A stretch of 64,000 nucleotides of DNA from Streptomyces sp. Ru62 (GCF_002920615.1 NZ_PQSU01000001.1:1-64000); one strand, 5' to 3'; counted from the stretch's first letter, positions 45,564 to 53,198 are shown. Notes: generated from the letters alone by a model not told the origin. A program made the numbers and translations.

Positions 45564-46232
45564 TCAGAACCGGGAAGGCCTGGCTCCGCGCAGCGTGTCC
45601 GCCTTGCCTGCGAGCACGGCCGGGAACCGGTCCATGGCCTGGGCTTCTTTGGCCAGCTCGGGGTCGAGGTACCCGAGCATGCGGTAGATCTTGGCATGGT
45701 CGGCGGCGAGGTCGCGGTGATGGATCGGCTCATGGTGCATGATCCGGTTGCGCAACAGCACCAACGACCACAGGCCGTCGTACAGGGCGCCACGGCGACC
45801 GGAGTAGTGCGGGAACGCCTTGTGCACGGTGGGCACCCAGAACAGTCGGTCATAGCCGGACCCCCCGCTCACGAGAGACGCCCAGAAGCCGAACGACAGC
45901 TCGGCGACCATGCTGTCGGGTGGGGCCGGCACCAGACCGCGGCGTTCACACTTGCTCCGAGCCTTGGCCACGAGCCGCTGTCCGTTCGGATTGAGGGGTG
46001 CTGTCGTCCACCAGTCGTCCCTCCGGTAGCTGAGGGCGAGCTGCTGGTGCAACGCGTTACGCAGGGCCAGTTCCAGGCAGTGCAGAGAGCCGTACAGCGC
46101 GGCCGAGGCCTCGACGTTCCACCAGTACAGCCGCCGCGCCACGAGGGCATTGCCGCGCGCCGCACTGACGTAACGTCCCAGTCGAAGCCGGGAGAAGGCA
46201 CGCAGCATCCACTCCGGCAGATGGTTGGTCAT
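45564..46232 (-). CDS. Abi-like HEPN-domain protein
   Basis: 222 aa, all helical, with LELALRNALHQQL (residues 54-66) and the HEPN motif R-x4-H in LLRNRIMHHEPI (Arg161, His166); this pair forms the active site of HEPN ribonucleases. The layout matches Abi_2/AbiD/F-type abortive-infection proteins. It is the first gene of the operon, and its stop abuts the methylase start region (15 nt), indicating a joint role, probably phage defence: a modification module with a latent RNase. The sequence GGGGGG four nt before the ATG serves as ribosome site. An Abi/RNase role is inferred from motif and context. Confidence 0.75.
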   Translation of the reverse strand: MTNHLPEWMLRAFSRLRLGRYVSAARGNALVARRLYWWNVEASAALYGSLHCLELALRNALHQQLALSYRRDDWWTTAPLNPNGQRLVAKARSKCERRGLVPAPPDSMVAELSFGFWASLVSGGSGYDRLFWVPTVHKAFPHYSGRRGALYDGLWSLVLLRNRIMHHEPIHHRDLAADHAKIYRMLGYLDPELAKEAQAMDRFPAVLAGKADTLRGARPSRF

Positions 46233-46299
46233 CGAACCCCCCTTTTTCCGGGCACACCGCGGCCCGGAACACGTTTCGATACAGGAACGGACCCGCCGT

Positions 46300-46400
46300 G
46301 ATACGTTGGGTGATGAACGCCCTGGGCCCGCCTCTGCTCAGCACGCCACCCAGGGCACGGCATTCAGGCCCCCGGCTGCCTTTCAGGCAGCCGGGGGTTT
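46300..46400 (+). ncRNA. Putative small structured RNA or orphan terminator unit
   Basis: TG-A-TACGTT (46299-46307) resembles an extended -10 element. Downstream come GCCCTGGG (46319-46326) pairing with CCCAGGGC (46349-46356), then the 13-bp perfect terminator hairpin and TTT. A transcript of about 85 nt from near 46314 would consist almost wholly of two hairpins. No -35 element at usual spacing was found, so this stays a hypothesis; it could be an RNA linked to the HEPN operon, which it is transcribed away from. Confidence 0.35.
46369..46397 (+). terminator. Strong intrinsic terminator
   Basis: CCCCCGGCTGCCT (46369-46381) and AGGCAGCCGGGGG (46385-46397), perfect 13-bp stem, TTC loop, followed by TTT on the plus strand. 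There is no recognised plus-strand gene upstream for it to end. Confidence 0.8.
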
Positions 46401-46604
46401 CTGCTTCGAGACGCATCCCAACTCGGTTGAGCCGCCCCGCCGTTGTGCCCACGGTAGCCTCGTCGGCATCTAGTGCGCAAGCGCAGTGCACTGCGCATCC
46501 AAAGTGTTAACCCCTCGGTCGGCATGTGCCCGAGGGGACGGAAACAGCACAGGGCCCCGGCGCAGCGCGCGGGGCCCTGTGGAAGATCAGAAACAGGCGA
46601 CGGC

Positions 46605-47180
46605 CTACTTGAAGAAGGCGATGCCGTCGTCCGGGAGGTCGTCGGGGAGGGCCTTCGCCCAGCGTTCGACGTCCTCCGGGGTGACGACCTTCTTGAGCTG
46701 GGCGGACATGTAGGGGCGCAGCGGGACCTCGGGGGTCTGCTTCTCGCCGACCCACATCAGGTCGCTCTTGACGTAGCCGTAGAGCCGCTTGCCGCCGCTG
46801 TACGGCCGCGAGTCCGCGGTGCGGGCGACGGCGTCCGTCACCAGGTCGATCTGCGGCTTCTTGTCGGCCATCTCGCCGTACCAGATCTCGATCACGCCGT
46901 CGTCGCGGGTCATCGTGACCTCGACCTTGCGGTCGGGGCGGATCCGCCAGAAGCCGGACTCGGACTCCAGGGGGCGGACCTTGTTGCCGTCCTGGTCGAG
47001 CACCCAGGTGCGGGAGCGGTACTCCAGGAAGTCCCGGCCGTCGTGGGTGAAGCTGACCTCCTGCCCGAAGTTGCACTTCTCAGAGCCGGGGAAGTCATGC
47101 ACGCCCGCGCCGGCCCAGTTGCCGAGCAGGAAGGCGAGCGGGACGAGGTCCTTGTGCAGGTCGGACGGGATCTCGATCAT
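46605..47180 (-). CDS. FABP/nitrobindin-like beta-barrel protein
   Basis: 191 aa of the DUF1794/THAP4 nitrobindin-like family: LLGNWAGAGVHDFPG at the N-terminus (G-x-W-x-G-x-G), then FLEYRSRTWVLD, GFWRIRPDRKVEVTM strands of a ten-strand barrel. Nitrobindins bind heme through a His in a PHLxA-like segment near residue 155-160; here the matching place reads LRPYMSAQL, without His, so heme binding is doubtful and a fatty-acid or other ligand may be bound. Downstream of the 32-residue membrane gene by 25 nt. Confidence 0.82.
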   Translation of the reverse strand: MIEIPSDLHKDLVPLAFLLGNWAGAGVHDFPGSEKCNFGQEVSFTHDGRDFLEYRSRTWVLDQDGNKVRPLESESGFWRIRPDRKVEVTMTRDDGVIEIWYGEMADKKPQIDLVTDAVARTADSRPYSGGKRLYGYVKSDLMWVGEKQTPEVPLRPYMSAQLKKVVTPEDVERWAKALPDDLPDDGIAFFK

Positions 47181-47205
47181 GAGCGGAGGCTTTCGTGGGT
47201 GTGGA

Positions 47206-47304
47206 TCAGCGCTGGCCCTGGAACAGCTTCTTCACGGTCAGACCGGCGAAGGCGAGCACGCCGACGCAGACCAGGACCAACAGGACTTCGAAGAATGCTT
47301 CCAC
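47206..47304 (-). CDS. 32-residue single-helix membrane microprotein
   Basis: GTG start at 47304 with an ideal AAGGAG six nt ahead. The product, beginning VEAFFEVLLVLVCVGVLAF and ending KKLFQGQR, is one hydrophobic helix with a basic tail. It is 25 nt upstream of the nitrobindin-like gene and likely in the same operon. Too short for family detection; a regulatory or membrane-anchoring role is conjecture. Confidence 0.7.
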   Translation of the reverse strand: MEAFFEVLLVLVCVGVLAFAGLTVKKLFQGQR

Positions 47305-47415
47305 GGGTGCTCCTTGAGCGAGGGTGAGCGGACGACAGAGCCGCAGCCCAGCTTACGCGGCCTGGCCGGGGCGCTCCTTATGAGGGGCGGCCCCCCCGAG
47401 GGCTACGCTTCCGGC

Positions 47416-47778
47416 ATGGCGAAGAAGCTCGTGATCAAGGTGACGGCCGGGGCGGACGCCCCCGAGCGGTGCTCGCAGGCGTTCACGGTGGCCGCGGTGG
47501 CCGTGGCCAGCGGGGTCGAGGTCTCGCTGTGGCTCACCGGGGAGTCCTCCTGGTTCGCGCTGCCGGGCCGGGCCGCCGAGTTCGAGCTGCCGCACGCCGC
47601 GCCGCTGCCCGATCTGCTGGAGTCGGTCCTCGCCGCGGGAAGCGTCACGCTGTGCACGCAGTGCGCCGCCCGCCGGGAGATCACGGAGAAGGACGTCATC
47701 GAGGGCGTACGGATCGCCGGCGCGCAGGTCTTCGTGCAGGAGGCGCTGGGGGACGAGACGCAGGCGCTCGTCTACTGA
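47416..47778 (+). CDS. DsrE-family sulfur-relay-like protein
   Basis: 120 aa. Starts at the ATG at 47416, 6 nt after TACGCT (47404-47409), so likely leaderless. DsrE/YchN fold: LVIKVTAGADAPERCSQAF, ASGVEVSLWLTGESSWF, then TLCTQCAARREI. DsrE proteins transfer sulfur through a Cys; the C-T-Q-C pair is a candidate. Upstream of sulfurtransferase and SseC genes 2 kb away; a sulfur-related role would fit, but is not shown. Confidence 0.85.
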   Translation: MAKKLVIKVTAGADAPERCSQAFTVAAVAVASGVEVSLWLTGESSWFALPGRAAEFELPHAAPLPDLLESVLAAGSVTLCTQCAARREITEKDVIEGVRIAGAQVFVQEALGDETQALVY

Positions 47779-47817
47779 GCCCTCCACCGGCGGCCGGCCG
47801 CGACCTCGCCGACGTCT

Positions 47818-48081
47818 CTAGGGGCGCGGGCGCTTCTTGCCGTCCAGCTCGTCCCACCACTCGTCGGACTGCGGGTCGCCGGAGGGGTCGTCCCACCAGC
47901 GGTCCTCCGGGCCACGGCGGTTGGCGATCATCGCGGCGACCGGCGGGATGACCATGGCCACCACGCACATGCCGACGGCAGCCGGCACCGACCAGATGCG
48001 GATGACCCCCCAGGCCAGGACGAAGAGGCCGATGCAGGTCCCCATCATGGCGAAGTAGACGTGCCGACGCCGGGCGTACAT
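47818..48081 (-). CDS. DUF3099 membrane protein
   Basis: 87 aa from the ATG at 48081. Two membrane helices (about 8-28 and 31-51) and an acidic tail WWDDPSGDPQSDEWWDELDG. TACAGT lies 6 nt before the ATG, so probably leaderless. Conserved in actinomycetes; function unknown. Confidence 0.8.
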   Translation of the reverse strand: MYARRRHVYFAMMGTCIGLFVLAWGVIRIWSVPAAVGMCVVAMVIPPVAAMIANRRGPEDRWWDDPSGDPQSDEWWDELDGKKRPRP

Positions 48082-48164
48082 ACGTCCACTGTAGGTCCGG
48101 CGGGGCCTGTCACAACTGATCCACAAAATCCCTGCGACCGGGCCCGGCGGGGTTACCGTGGCGT

Positions 48165-48190
48165 ATCCGTACCGGATTTCCGTACCGGAT
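48165..48190. promoter_or_regulatory. Tandem palindromes upstream of the DUF2993 gene
   Basis: ATCCGTACCGGAT (48165-48177) and TTCCGTACCGGAT (48178-48190) lie head to tail; each has 5-bp arms round TAC (CCG/CGG core). They fall between the divergent DUF3099 and DUF2993 genes, 37 bp from the latter start. Likely operator of an unknown regulator. Confidence 0.5.
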
Positions 48191-48226
48191 CCACGAACAC
48201 CGCCGCCGACCCGGGGGAACCACCAC

Positions 48227-48964
48227 ATGCGCGCCCTGCGAATACTCCTGATCATCGTCGTGATCCTGGGCGGACTCTTCGTGGTCGTGGACCGGGTCGC
48301 CGTGCACTTCGCCGAGGGCGAGGCCGCGGACAAGCTGAAGGCGACCGAGAACCTGTCCTCGACCCCGAGCGTGGACATCAAGGGCTTCCCGTTCCTCACG
48401 CAGGTCGCGGGCGGTTCGCTCGACGACGTCGAGGTCGGCATCGAGGACTACGAGGCGGCCACCGGCAAGCCCGGCCAGACCATCCGGATCGACGACCTGA
48501 AGGCCGACATGAAGGGCGTCGAGTTCTCCGGCGACTACAGCTCGGCCACCGCGTCCACCGCGACCGGCACGGCGTCGATCTCCTACGCCGAGCTGCTGAA
48601 GACGGCCAAGTCCGAGCCGACCGAGGTGGCCCCCGGCGTGACGGCCCGGGTCGTCGGCCTCTCCGACGGCGGCAACGGGAAGATCAAGGTCGCGGTGGAG
48701 GGGACCGTCTCGTCCCTCGGGATCAAGCAGACGGTGTCCGTGCTCAGCACGGTGGCCGTGGTCAACAACAAGGTCGAGGTGCACGCGGACTCGCTGCCGC
48801 AGCTGGGCGCCGCCGCGATCGCCGAGGACCGCATCCGCGAGATCACCGACTTCCAGCAGGTCATCGACCAGCTTCCCGGCGGCATCAAGCTGGACAAGGT
48901 GGAGGCCGCGCCGAAGGGCGTGCAGATCAGCGTGAAGGGTTCGGACGTCAAGCTGGCGGGGTAG
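48227..48964 (+). CDS. DUF2993 / LmeA-like exported protein
   Basis: 245 aa from the ATG at 48227 with GGGGGA upstream. N-terminal membrane anchor or signal (RILLIIVVILGGLFVVVD), then a TULIP-like lipid-binding domain with VDIKGFPFLTQVAGGSLDDVEV, which is the DUF2993 signature. LmeA of mycobacteria binds phospholipid and helps lipomannan synthesis; here a role in envelope lipid handling is plausible. Confidence 0.85.
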   Translation: MRALRILLIIVVILGGLFVVVDRVAVHFAEGEAADKLKATENLSSTPSVDIKGFPFLTQVAGGSLDDVEVGIEDYEAATGKPGQTIRIDDLKADMKGVEFSGDYSSATASTATGTASISYAELLKTAKSEPTEVAPGVTARVVGLSDGGNGKIKVAVEGTVSSLGIKQTVSVLSTVAVVNNKVEVHADSLPQLGAAAIAEDRIREITDFQQVIDQLPGGIKLDKVEAAPKGVQISVKGSDVKLAG

Positions 48965-49188
48965 GGGGTCGGACACCGCCGGGAACGGACGCGGACGGGA
49001 ACGGGCGCCGACGGAAACGGGCGCCGGTGGACCGGGGACGGGACCGGACCTGTCCGACTGGCGAGACGATCAAGTCCGTAGCGCAGATGCGATGACCGGA
49101 GCGAGCGCCCGGGAGCCGTCGGACGGTTCTCCGGGCGCCGTGCGTATTCCGCCATTCGGACGATCCCATCTCGCCATGTGACACACCG

Positions 49189-49218
49189 GTGACACGCCCG
49201 CCCGGACGTCCCTACGAT
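49189..49218 (+). promoter_or_regulatory. Promoter of the cysteine leader peptide
   Basis: GTGACA (49189-49194), 18 bp, TACGAT (49213-49218). The start of transcription would fall on or next to the ATG at 49226, so the leader peptide message is leaderless. Confidence 0.6.
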
Positions 49219-49225
49219 CGATCCC

Positions 49226-49306
49226 ATGAAGCGACAGGCGGATCTCACGAAGCGGCGGGCAGTGGACCTGTGCCGCGTTGCCGCCATGCTCTGTCGCCCC
49301 TTCTGA
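49226..49306 (+). CDS. Cysteine-containing leader peptide
   Basis: 26 aa: MKRQADLTKRRAVDLCRVAA then MLCRPF. Two Cys codons (16th and 23rd) end a short peptide 123 nt before the sulfurtransferase gene. Actinobacteria place such DLCRVAAMLC peptides before sulfur-assimilation genes, where ribosome stalling at Cys codons is thought to couple expression to the cysteine supply. The spacer that follows contains GCTCGG-CA-CCGAGC, a hairpin that could serve as attenuator. Confidence 0.8.
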   Translation: MKRQADLTKRRAVDLCRVAAMLCRPF

Positions 49307-49429
49307 GCGGAAGCCCCGGCTCCCGCGTCTCACCCGCCCTGCTGCCAGGGCATCCGTGCGCCGCTCGGCACCGAGCGCGCCCCTCTCTACTCGCACGCCC
49401 CGCCGCGACTGCCCCGGAGGAGAAAGAGC

Positions 49430-50275
49430 ATGAGCCGCAGCGACGTCCTGGTCGACGCCGACTGGCTCCAGGAGCACCTGGACGACCCGACCATCGCGAT
49501 CGTCGAGGTGGACGAGGACACGTCCGCCTACGACAAGAACCACATCAAGAACGCGATCCGCATCGACTGGACCAAGGACCTCCAGGATCCGGTCCGCCGT
49601 GACTTCATCGACCAGGAGGGCTTCGAGAAGCTCCTGTCGGAGAAGGGCATCGCCAACGACCACACGGTGATCCTCTACGGCGGCAACAACAACTGGTTCG
49701 CGTCGTACGCCTACTGGTACTTCAAGCTGTACGGCCACGAGAACGTCAAGCTCCTCGACGGCGGCCGGAAGAAGTGGGAGCTGGACGCCCGCGAGCTGGT
49801 CGCCGGCGACGAGGTCCCCGAGCGCCCGAAGACCGACTACAAGGCCAAGGCGCAGGACACCTCGATCCGCGCCTTCCGCGACGACGTCGTGGCGGCCATC
49901 GGCTCGCAGAACCTCGTCGACGTCCGCTCGCCCGACGAGTTCTCCGGCAAGCTGCTCGCCCCGGCGCACCTGCCGCAGGAGCAGTCGCAGCGCCCGGGCC
50001 ACGTGCCGACCGCGAAGAACATCCCGTGGTCGAAGAACGCCAACGACGACGGCACCTTCAAGTCGGACGAGGAGCTCAAGGAGCTCTACACCGAGGAGAA
50101 CGTGGACCTCGCCAAGGACACGATCGCCTACTGCCGCATCGGTGAGCGCTCGGCCCTGACCTGGTTCGTGCTGCACGAGCTGCTCGGCGTGGAGAACGTC
50201 AAGAACTACGACGGCTCCTGGACCGAGTACGGCTCCCTCGTCGGCGTGCCGATCGAGCTCGGCGCCGCCAAGTAA
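49430..50275 (+). CDS. Thiosulfate sulfurtransferase (rhodanese, CysA/SseA type)
   Basis: 281 aa, two rhodanese domains. The C-terminal, active domain has the Cys in YCRIGERSA (about residue 233); the N-terminal, inactive one begins VLVDADWLQEHL. Transfers sulfane sulfur from thiosulfate to thiol acceptors. GGAGGAG is the ribosome site. Leads the operon with sseC; probably controlled by the upstream Cys peptide. Confidence 0.94.
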   Translation: MSRSDVLVDADWLQEHLDDPTIAIVEVDEDTSAYDKNHIKNAIRIDWTKDLQDPVRRDFIDQEGFEKLLSEKGIANDHTVILYGGNNNWFASYAYWYFKLYGHENVKLLDGGRKKWELDARELVAGDEVPERPKTDYKAKAQDTSIRAFRDDVVAAIGSQNLVDVRSPDEFSGKLLAPAHLPQEQSQRPGHVPTAKNIPWSKNANDDGTFKSDEELKELYTEENVDLAKDTIAYCRIGERSALTWFVLHELLGVENVKNYDGSWTEYGSLVGVPIELGAAK

Positions 50276-50321
50276 CCCCGACCGACCTTCTGGTCAGACC
50301 GAGACCCCTCTGGAGAAATGC

Positions 50322-50609
50322 ATGTGTGGAGCGAAGGCCGGCGGCCCGGACGCCTCGACGATCAAGCCCGGTGAGACCACGATCCAGGGCCAGGTGACCC
50401 GCGACGGCGAGCCGGTGGTCGGATACGTCCGACTGCTCGACTCGACCGGTGAGTTCACCGCGGAGGTGCCCACCTCCGCGACCGGCCAGTTCCGCTTCTA
50501 CGCGGCCGAGGGCACGTGGACGCTGCGGGCGCTGGTGCCGGGTGCGACCGCCGACCGCACGGTCGTCGCCCAGAAGGGCGGACTGGCCGAGGTCGCCATC
50601 GCGGTCTGA
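50322..50609 (+). CDS. sseC: SseC-like DUF1416 protein
   Basis: 95 aa, starting MCGAKAGGPD with a Cys at residue 2, then a beta-sandwich-like stretch (TTIQGQVTRDGEPVVGYVRLLD). DUF1416 proteins accompany actinobacterial sulfurtransferases and are often called SseC; exact role unknown. 46 nt after the rhodanese gene. Confidence 0.88.
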   Translation: MCGAKAGGPDASTIKPGETTIQGQVTRDGEPVVGYVRLLDSTGEFTAEVPTSATGQFRFYAAEGTWTLRALVPGATADRTVVAQKGGLAEVAIAV

Positions 50610-50708
50610 GCGACCTCGCCCGTGCGCGGGCTCAGTGACGGCTGAGGGCCGCATCCCCTGGGTTGGACGCCAGTGGGGGGTGCGGCCCTTGGGCTGTTCC
50701 CGGTTCCG

Positions 50709-51020
50709 TCAGCAGCGCCGGACGGCCGCGAGCCCGATCGCCGCGAGCAGCGCGCCGACGCAGAGTGCGGCGAGGAAGCCGCTGACGGCCGCGCCGTCGG
50801 GCACGCGACGCCGGGGACGGCGCCGGGGGCGGGGCGGGGAACCCGGGGCGGGAGCAGGGCCGGTGGGGCCGGGCACAGCACGCACGCCGGGATGGAACGC
50901 GGGATGGAACGGCGGGAGCGCGTAGGCCGGCGGGGTCGTGGTCCGGTCCCGCGGCGCCGGGTCCTCCCGCTGCCGCCGCTTGCACTCCTCGTACGGCAGA
51001 CCGCCCCGCCCGTCCGTCAT
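50709..51020 (-). CDS. Small membrane protein of the XRE/DUF397 island
   Basis: 103 aa from the ATG at 51020, overlapping the preceding stop (ATGA). A Pro/Arg-rich stretch is followed by one C-terminal helix (about 78-98, SGFLAALCVGALLAAIGLAA), a tail-anchored plan. Downstream partner of the next gene; function unknown. Confidence 0.65.
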   Translation of the reverse strand: MTDGRGGLPYEECKRRQREDPAPRDRTTTPPAYALPPFHPAFHPGVRAVPGPTGPAPAPGSPPRPRRRPRRRVPDGAAVSGFLAALCVGALLAAIGLAAVRRC

Positions 51021-51415
51021 GCGCGGTGCTCCGTCCGCTGGTGCTGGCGCAGCAGCACGTTCGCGTCGGTCTCGGCGCTGCGGTCGTACGCCACCCGTGC
51101 CGCCTCCCGCCGCTCCGCCAGCTCCAGGCAGGCGGCACAGCCCGGCACGGGACGCGGTGGCCGGCTCGCCTCGTCCAGGGGCGGCGGCAGCGACGGAACG
51201 CCCCTGGCGCGCTGGTTGACGGCCCGCACCCCCGCCCCGATCCGCTCCCGGTCCGTGGCCGGACGCACCCTCTCCGGATCCGCCTGCCACTCCACCCCGC
51301 CGCCGACGGGGCGCAGCATCACGTAGGGGCCGGCCCGGTCCCGGTACTCGCCGACCCTGTCGGTGGCGGGGTCGTAGAGAAGACGTCCCGGCTCGTGGGA
51401 CTCCGACGTCGTCAT
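51017..51415 (-). CDS. Hypothetical protein of the XRE/DUF397 island
   Basis: 132 aa from the ATG at 51415 with AAGGAG eight nt ahead. Begins MTTSESHEPGRLLYDPATDR; contains GGGVEWQADPERV and a C-x-x-C in GCAACLELAERREAA, then a helix. Diverges from an XRE regulator; such genes flank many Streptomyces XRE/DUF397 pairs as I recall. No function recognised. Confidence 0.72.
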   Translation of the reverse strand: MTTSESHEPGRLLYDPATDRVGEYRDRAGPYVMLRPVGGGVEWQADPERVRPATDRERIGAGVRAVNQRARGVPSLPPPLDEASRPPRPVPGCAACLELAERREAARVAYDRSAETDANVLLRQHQRTEHRA

Positions 51416-51533
51416 CACGGCTGCTCCTTTCCAAGAAACGTGTGCGCAGCGCGAAGTGGCAGCTACGCTGCGTGTTCGGGCGGTGTCCAAGAGCATGGCG
51501 CACGGAAACGGCGTCCGGGCTGCTGAGCGGGCC

Positions 51534-51572
51534 AAATTCAACGCCGGGCCCGTCAAATTCAACAAATTCAAC
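51534..51572. promoter_or_regulatory. AAATTCAAC direct repeats before the XRE gene
   Basis: AAATTCAAC occurs three times: 51534-51542, 51555-51563 and 51564-51572. The last two are contiguous; the spacing from the first is 21 bp. The A/T-rich units stand out in this G+C-rich DNA and lie 15-54 bp before the start codon, as expected for an autoregulatory operator. Confidence 0.6.
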
Positions 51573-51587
51573 AGGAGCGGGAGCGCG

Positions 51588-52430
51588 ATGCCGCAGCGGT
51601 TGGTGATCACGGGGCGGAGCCAGGAGCCGAGGGCGCGGTTCACGGAGGAGTTACGGCGCCTGAGGGTGGAACGGGGTCTGAGCCTGCGGGAGTTGGCGAA
51701 GGAGGTCGGCTGGGACGCGTCCCAGTTCAGCAAGATGGAGAGCGGGCAGACGCTGGGCGGGCCGGAGATCGTCCAGGCGCTGGACCAGTTCTACGGAACG
51801 CCGGGGTTGCTGGTCACGCTGTGGGAGCTGGCGGTCGCCGACCCGACGCAGTTCAAGGAGCAGTACCGGCGGTACATGGTGCTGGAGGCCGAGGCGGTGA
51901 GCCTGTGGCACTACGGCGTGAGCAGACCGCCGGGGCTTCTCCAGACGGAGGCGTACGCCCGTGAAGCGCTCATGGCTGGCGGACTCAAGGGAGAGGAGCT
52001 GGAGCAGCAGGTAGAAGCGCGCCTCGGTCGGCGGGAGCTGCTGGGAGGAGGCGAAGCGCCGACGTTCCGCAGCATCCTCTCCGAGGCCGTGCTGCGGACT
52101 CCGTTGCCCAACCGGGGCGAGTGGCGGGAGCAACTGGAGCACCTGGTGGAGATGTCGGAGCGCCCGAACGTCACGCTCCAAGTGCTGCCGTTCAGCACGA
52201 GCTTCCACGGTCTGGCGAGCACCGACTTGATGTTCCTGCGGCTGCTGGACACCCGTAGCGTGGCTTACGCCGAGAACGACGTACACGGTGAACTGATCTC
52301 AGAACCGAGCAGGGTTGAGCGTTACCAGCGCACTTATGATGCGGTGCGCGACAAGGCTCTCACCCCGGTCGAGTCGCGGAAGTTCATCCTACGGATGTTG
52401 GAGGAAGTGACGTGCGAGCCATCGACCTGA
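51588..52430 (+). CDS. XRE-family regulator with DUF5753 domain
   Basis: 280 aa from the ATG at 51588 (GGGAG in front). N-terminal XRE HTH (LRRLRVERGLSLRELAKEVGWDASQFSKMES), then a DUF5753 ligand-like domain (YGVSRPPGLLQTEAYA, NVTLQVLPFS, YAENDVHGELI). Such regulators are coupled with DUF397 genes and influence development or antibiotic production in Streptomyces (WhiJ/AbaA-like). The end overlaps the DUF397 start by 19 nt. Confidence 0.92.
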   Translation: MPQRLVITGRSQEPRARFTEELRRLRVERGLSLRELAKEVGWDASQFSKMESGQTLGGPEIVQALDQFYGTPGLLVTLWELAVADPTQFKEQYRRYMVLEAEAVSLWHYGVSRPPGLLQTEAYAREALMAGGLKGEELEQQVEARLGRRELLGGGEAPTFRSILSEAVLRTPLPNRGEWREQLEHLVEMSERPNVTLQVLPFSTSFHGLASTDLMFLRLLDTRSVAYAENDVHGELISEPSRVERYQRTYDAVRDKALTPVESRKFILRMLEEVTCEPST

Positions 52431-52615
52431 ACACGCTGACGTGGCGCAAGAGCAGCTACAGCAACTCGGACGGCGGCCAGTGCGTGGAGGTCGCCGACAA
52501 CGTCCCCTCCGCCATCCCTGTCCGCGACAGCAAGGCCCCCGCCCGCGGAACCCTCGTCTTCGGGCCGGAGGCCTGGGCGGCGTTCGTGGGCGGGGTCAAG
52601 GGGGCCGCCCGCTAG
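52412..52615 (+). CDS. DUF397 small protein
   Basis: 67 aa, GTG start in the tail of the XRE gene. Typical DUF397 text: [21 protein letters not shown] and [23 protein letters not shown]. Partner, probably inhibitor, of the preceding XRE regulator, as in WhiJ/WhiJ-associated pairs. Its stop overlaps the dtd stop on the other strand. Confidence 0.93.
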   Translation: MRAIDLNTLTWRKSSYSNSDGGQCVEVADNVPSAIPVRDSKAPARGTLVFGPEAWAAFVGGVKGAAR

Positions 52616-53037
52616 ATCTCCAGCAGCACCGTGAAGGGTCCGTCGTTCGTCAGTGACACCCTCATCTGAGCCCCGAAGCGGCCCGTCGCCACCGTCGCGC
52701 CCAGGGCGCGCAGCTGGGCCACCACCTCGTCGACCAGGGGCTCGGCGACGTCGCCCGGGGCCGCCGCGTTCCAGGTGGGACGGCGGCCCTTGCGGGCGTC
52801 GCCGTAGAGGGTGAACTGGCTGATCACCAGGAGCGGGGCGGCGATGTCGCTGCACGACTTCTCGTCGTGCAGCATCCGGATCGTCCACAGCTTGCGGGCA
52901 AGCTGCGCCGCCTTCTCCTTGGTGTCCTCATGGGTCACCCCGACGAGGACGCACAGCCCCTCGCCCTCGATCGCGCCGACCGTCTCGCCGTCCACGACGA
53001 CGCTCGCGCCGTCCACCCTCTGCACCACCGCACGCAT
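52612..53037 (-). CDS. dtd: D-aminoacyl-tRNA deacylase
   Basis: 141 aa from the ATG at 53037; two upstream in-frame Met codons would add four residues, but Dtd proteins begin MRAVVQRV. Motifs: [15 protein letters not shown], and the Gly-cisPro region [10 protein letters not shown] at the C-terminus. Removes D-amino acids from mischarged tRNA. No local operon. Confidence 0.94.
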   Translation of the reverse strand: MRAVVQRVDGASVVVDGETVGAIEGEGLCVLVGVTHEDTKEKAAQLARKLWTIRMLHDEKSCSDIAAPLLVISQFTLYGDARKGRRPTWNAAAPGDVAEPLVDEVVAQLRALGATVATGRFGAQMRVSLTNDGPFTVLLEI

Positions 53038-53198
53038 GCGGACCATCATGCCCGGTGTCCCGCACTAGCCCGCACGGGGTCCACTATGGATCTCTTACCG
53101 CCCATCTGGGGATGTTCGGGGGCTCTCGGTCACATTGCGGCTGGTTGGGGTGGCACGATGCTTCCCACACGCCGGTCGAGGGGACGGTCACACGCAAG

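Larger units (their letters stand above)
46233..46604. other. Non-coding segment upstream of the HEPN-methylase operon
   Basis: 372 bp between the HEPN gene and the nitrobindin-like gene. It holds two perfect hairpins and a TGATACGTT extended -10-like element (see separate entries). Open frames crossing it are shadows without ribosome sites. Confidence 0.6.

Noticed and set aside
46222..46250. C6T5 homopolymer run as phase-variable switch of the HEPN gene
   Set aside because: It lies in the untranslated leader and is too short for slippage to be a confident claim; it simply provides the ribosome site.
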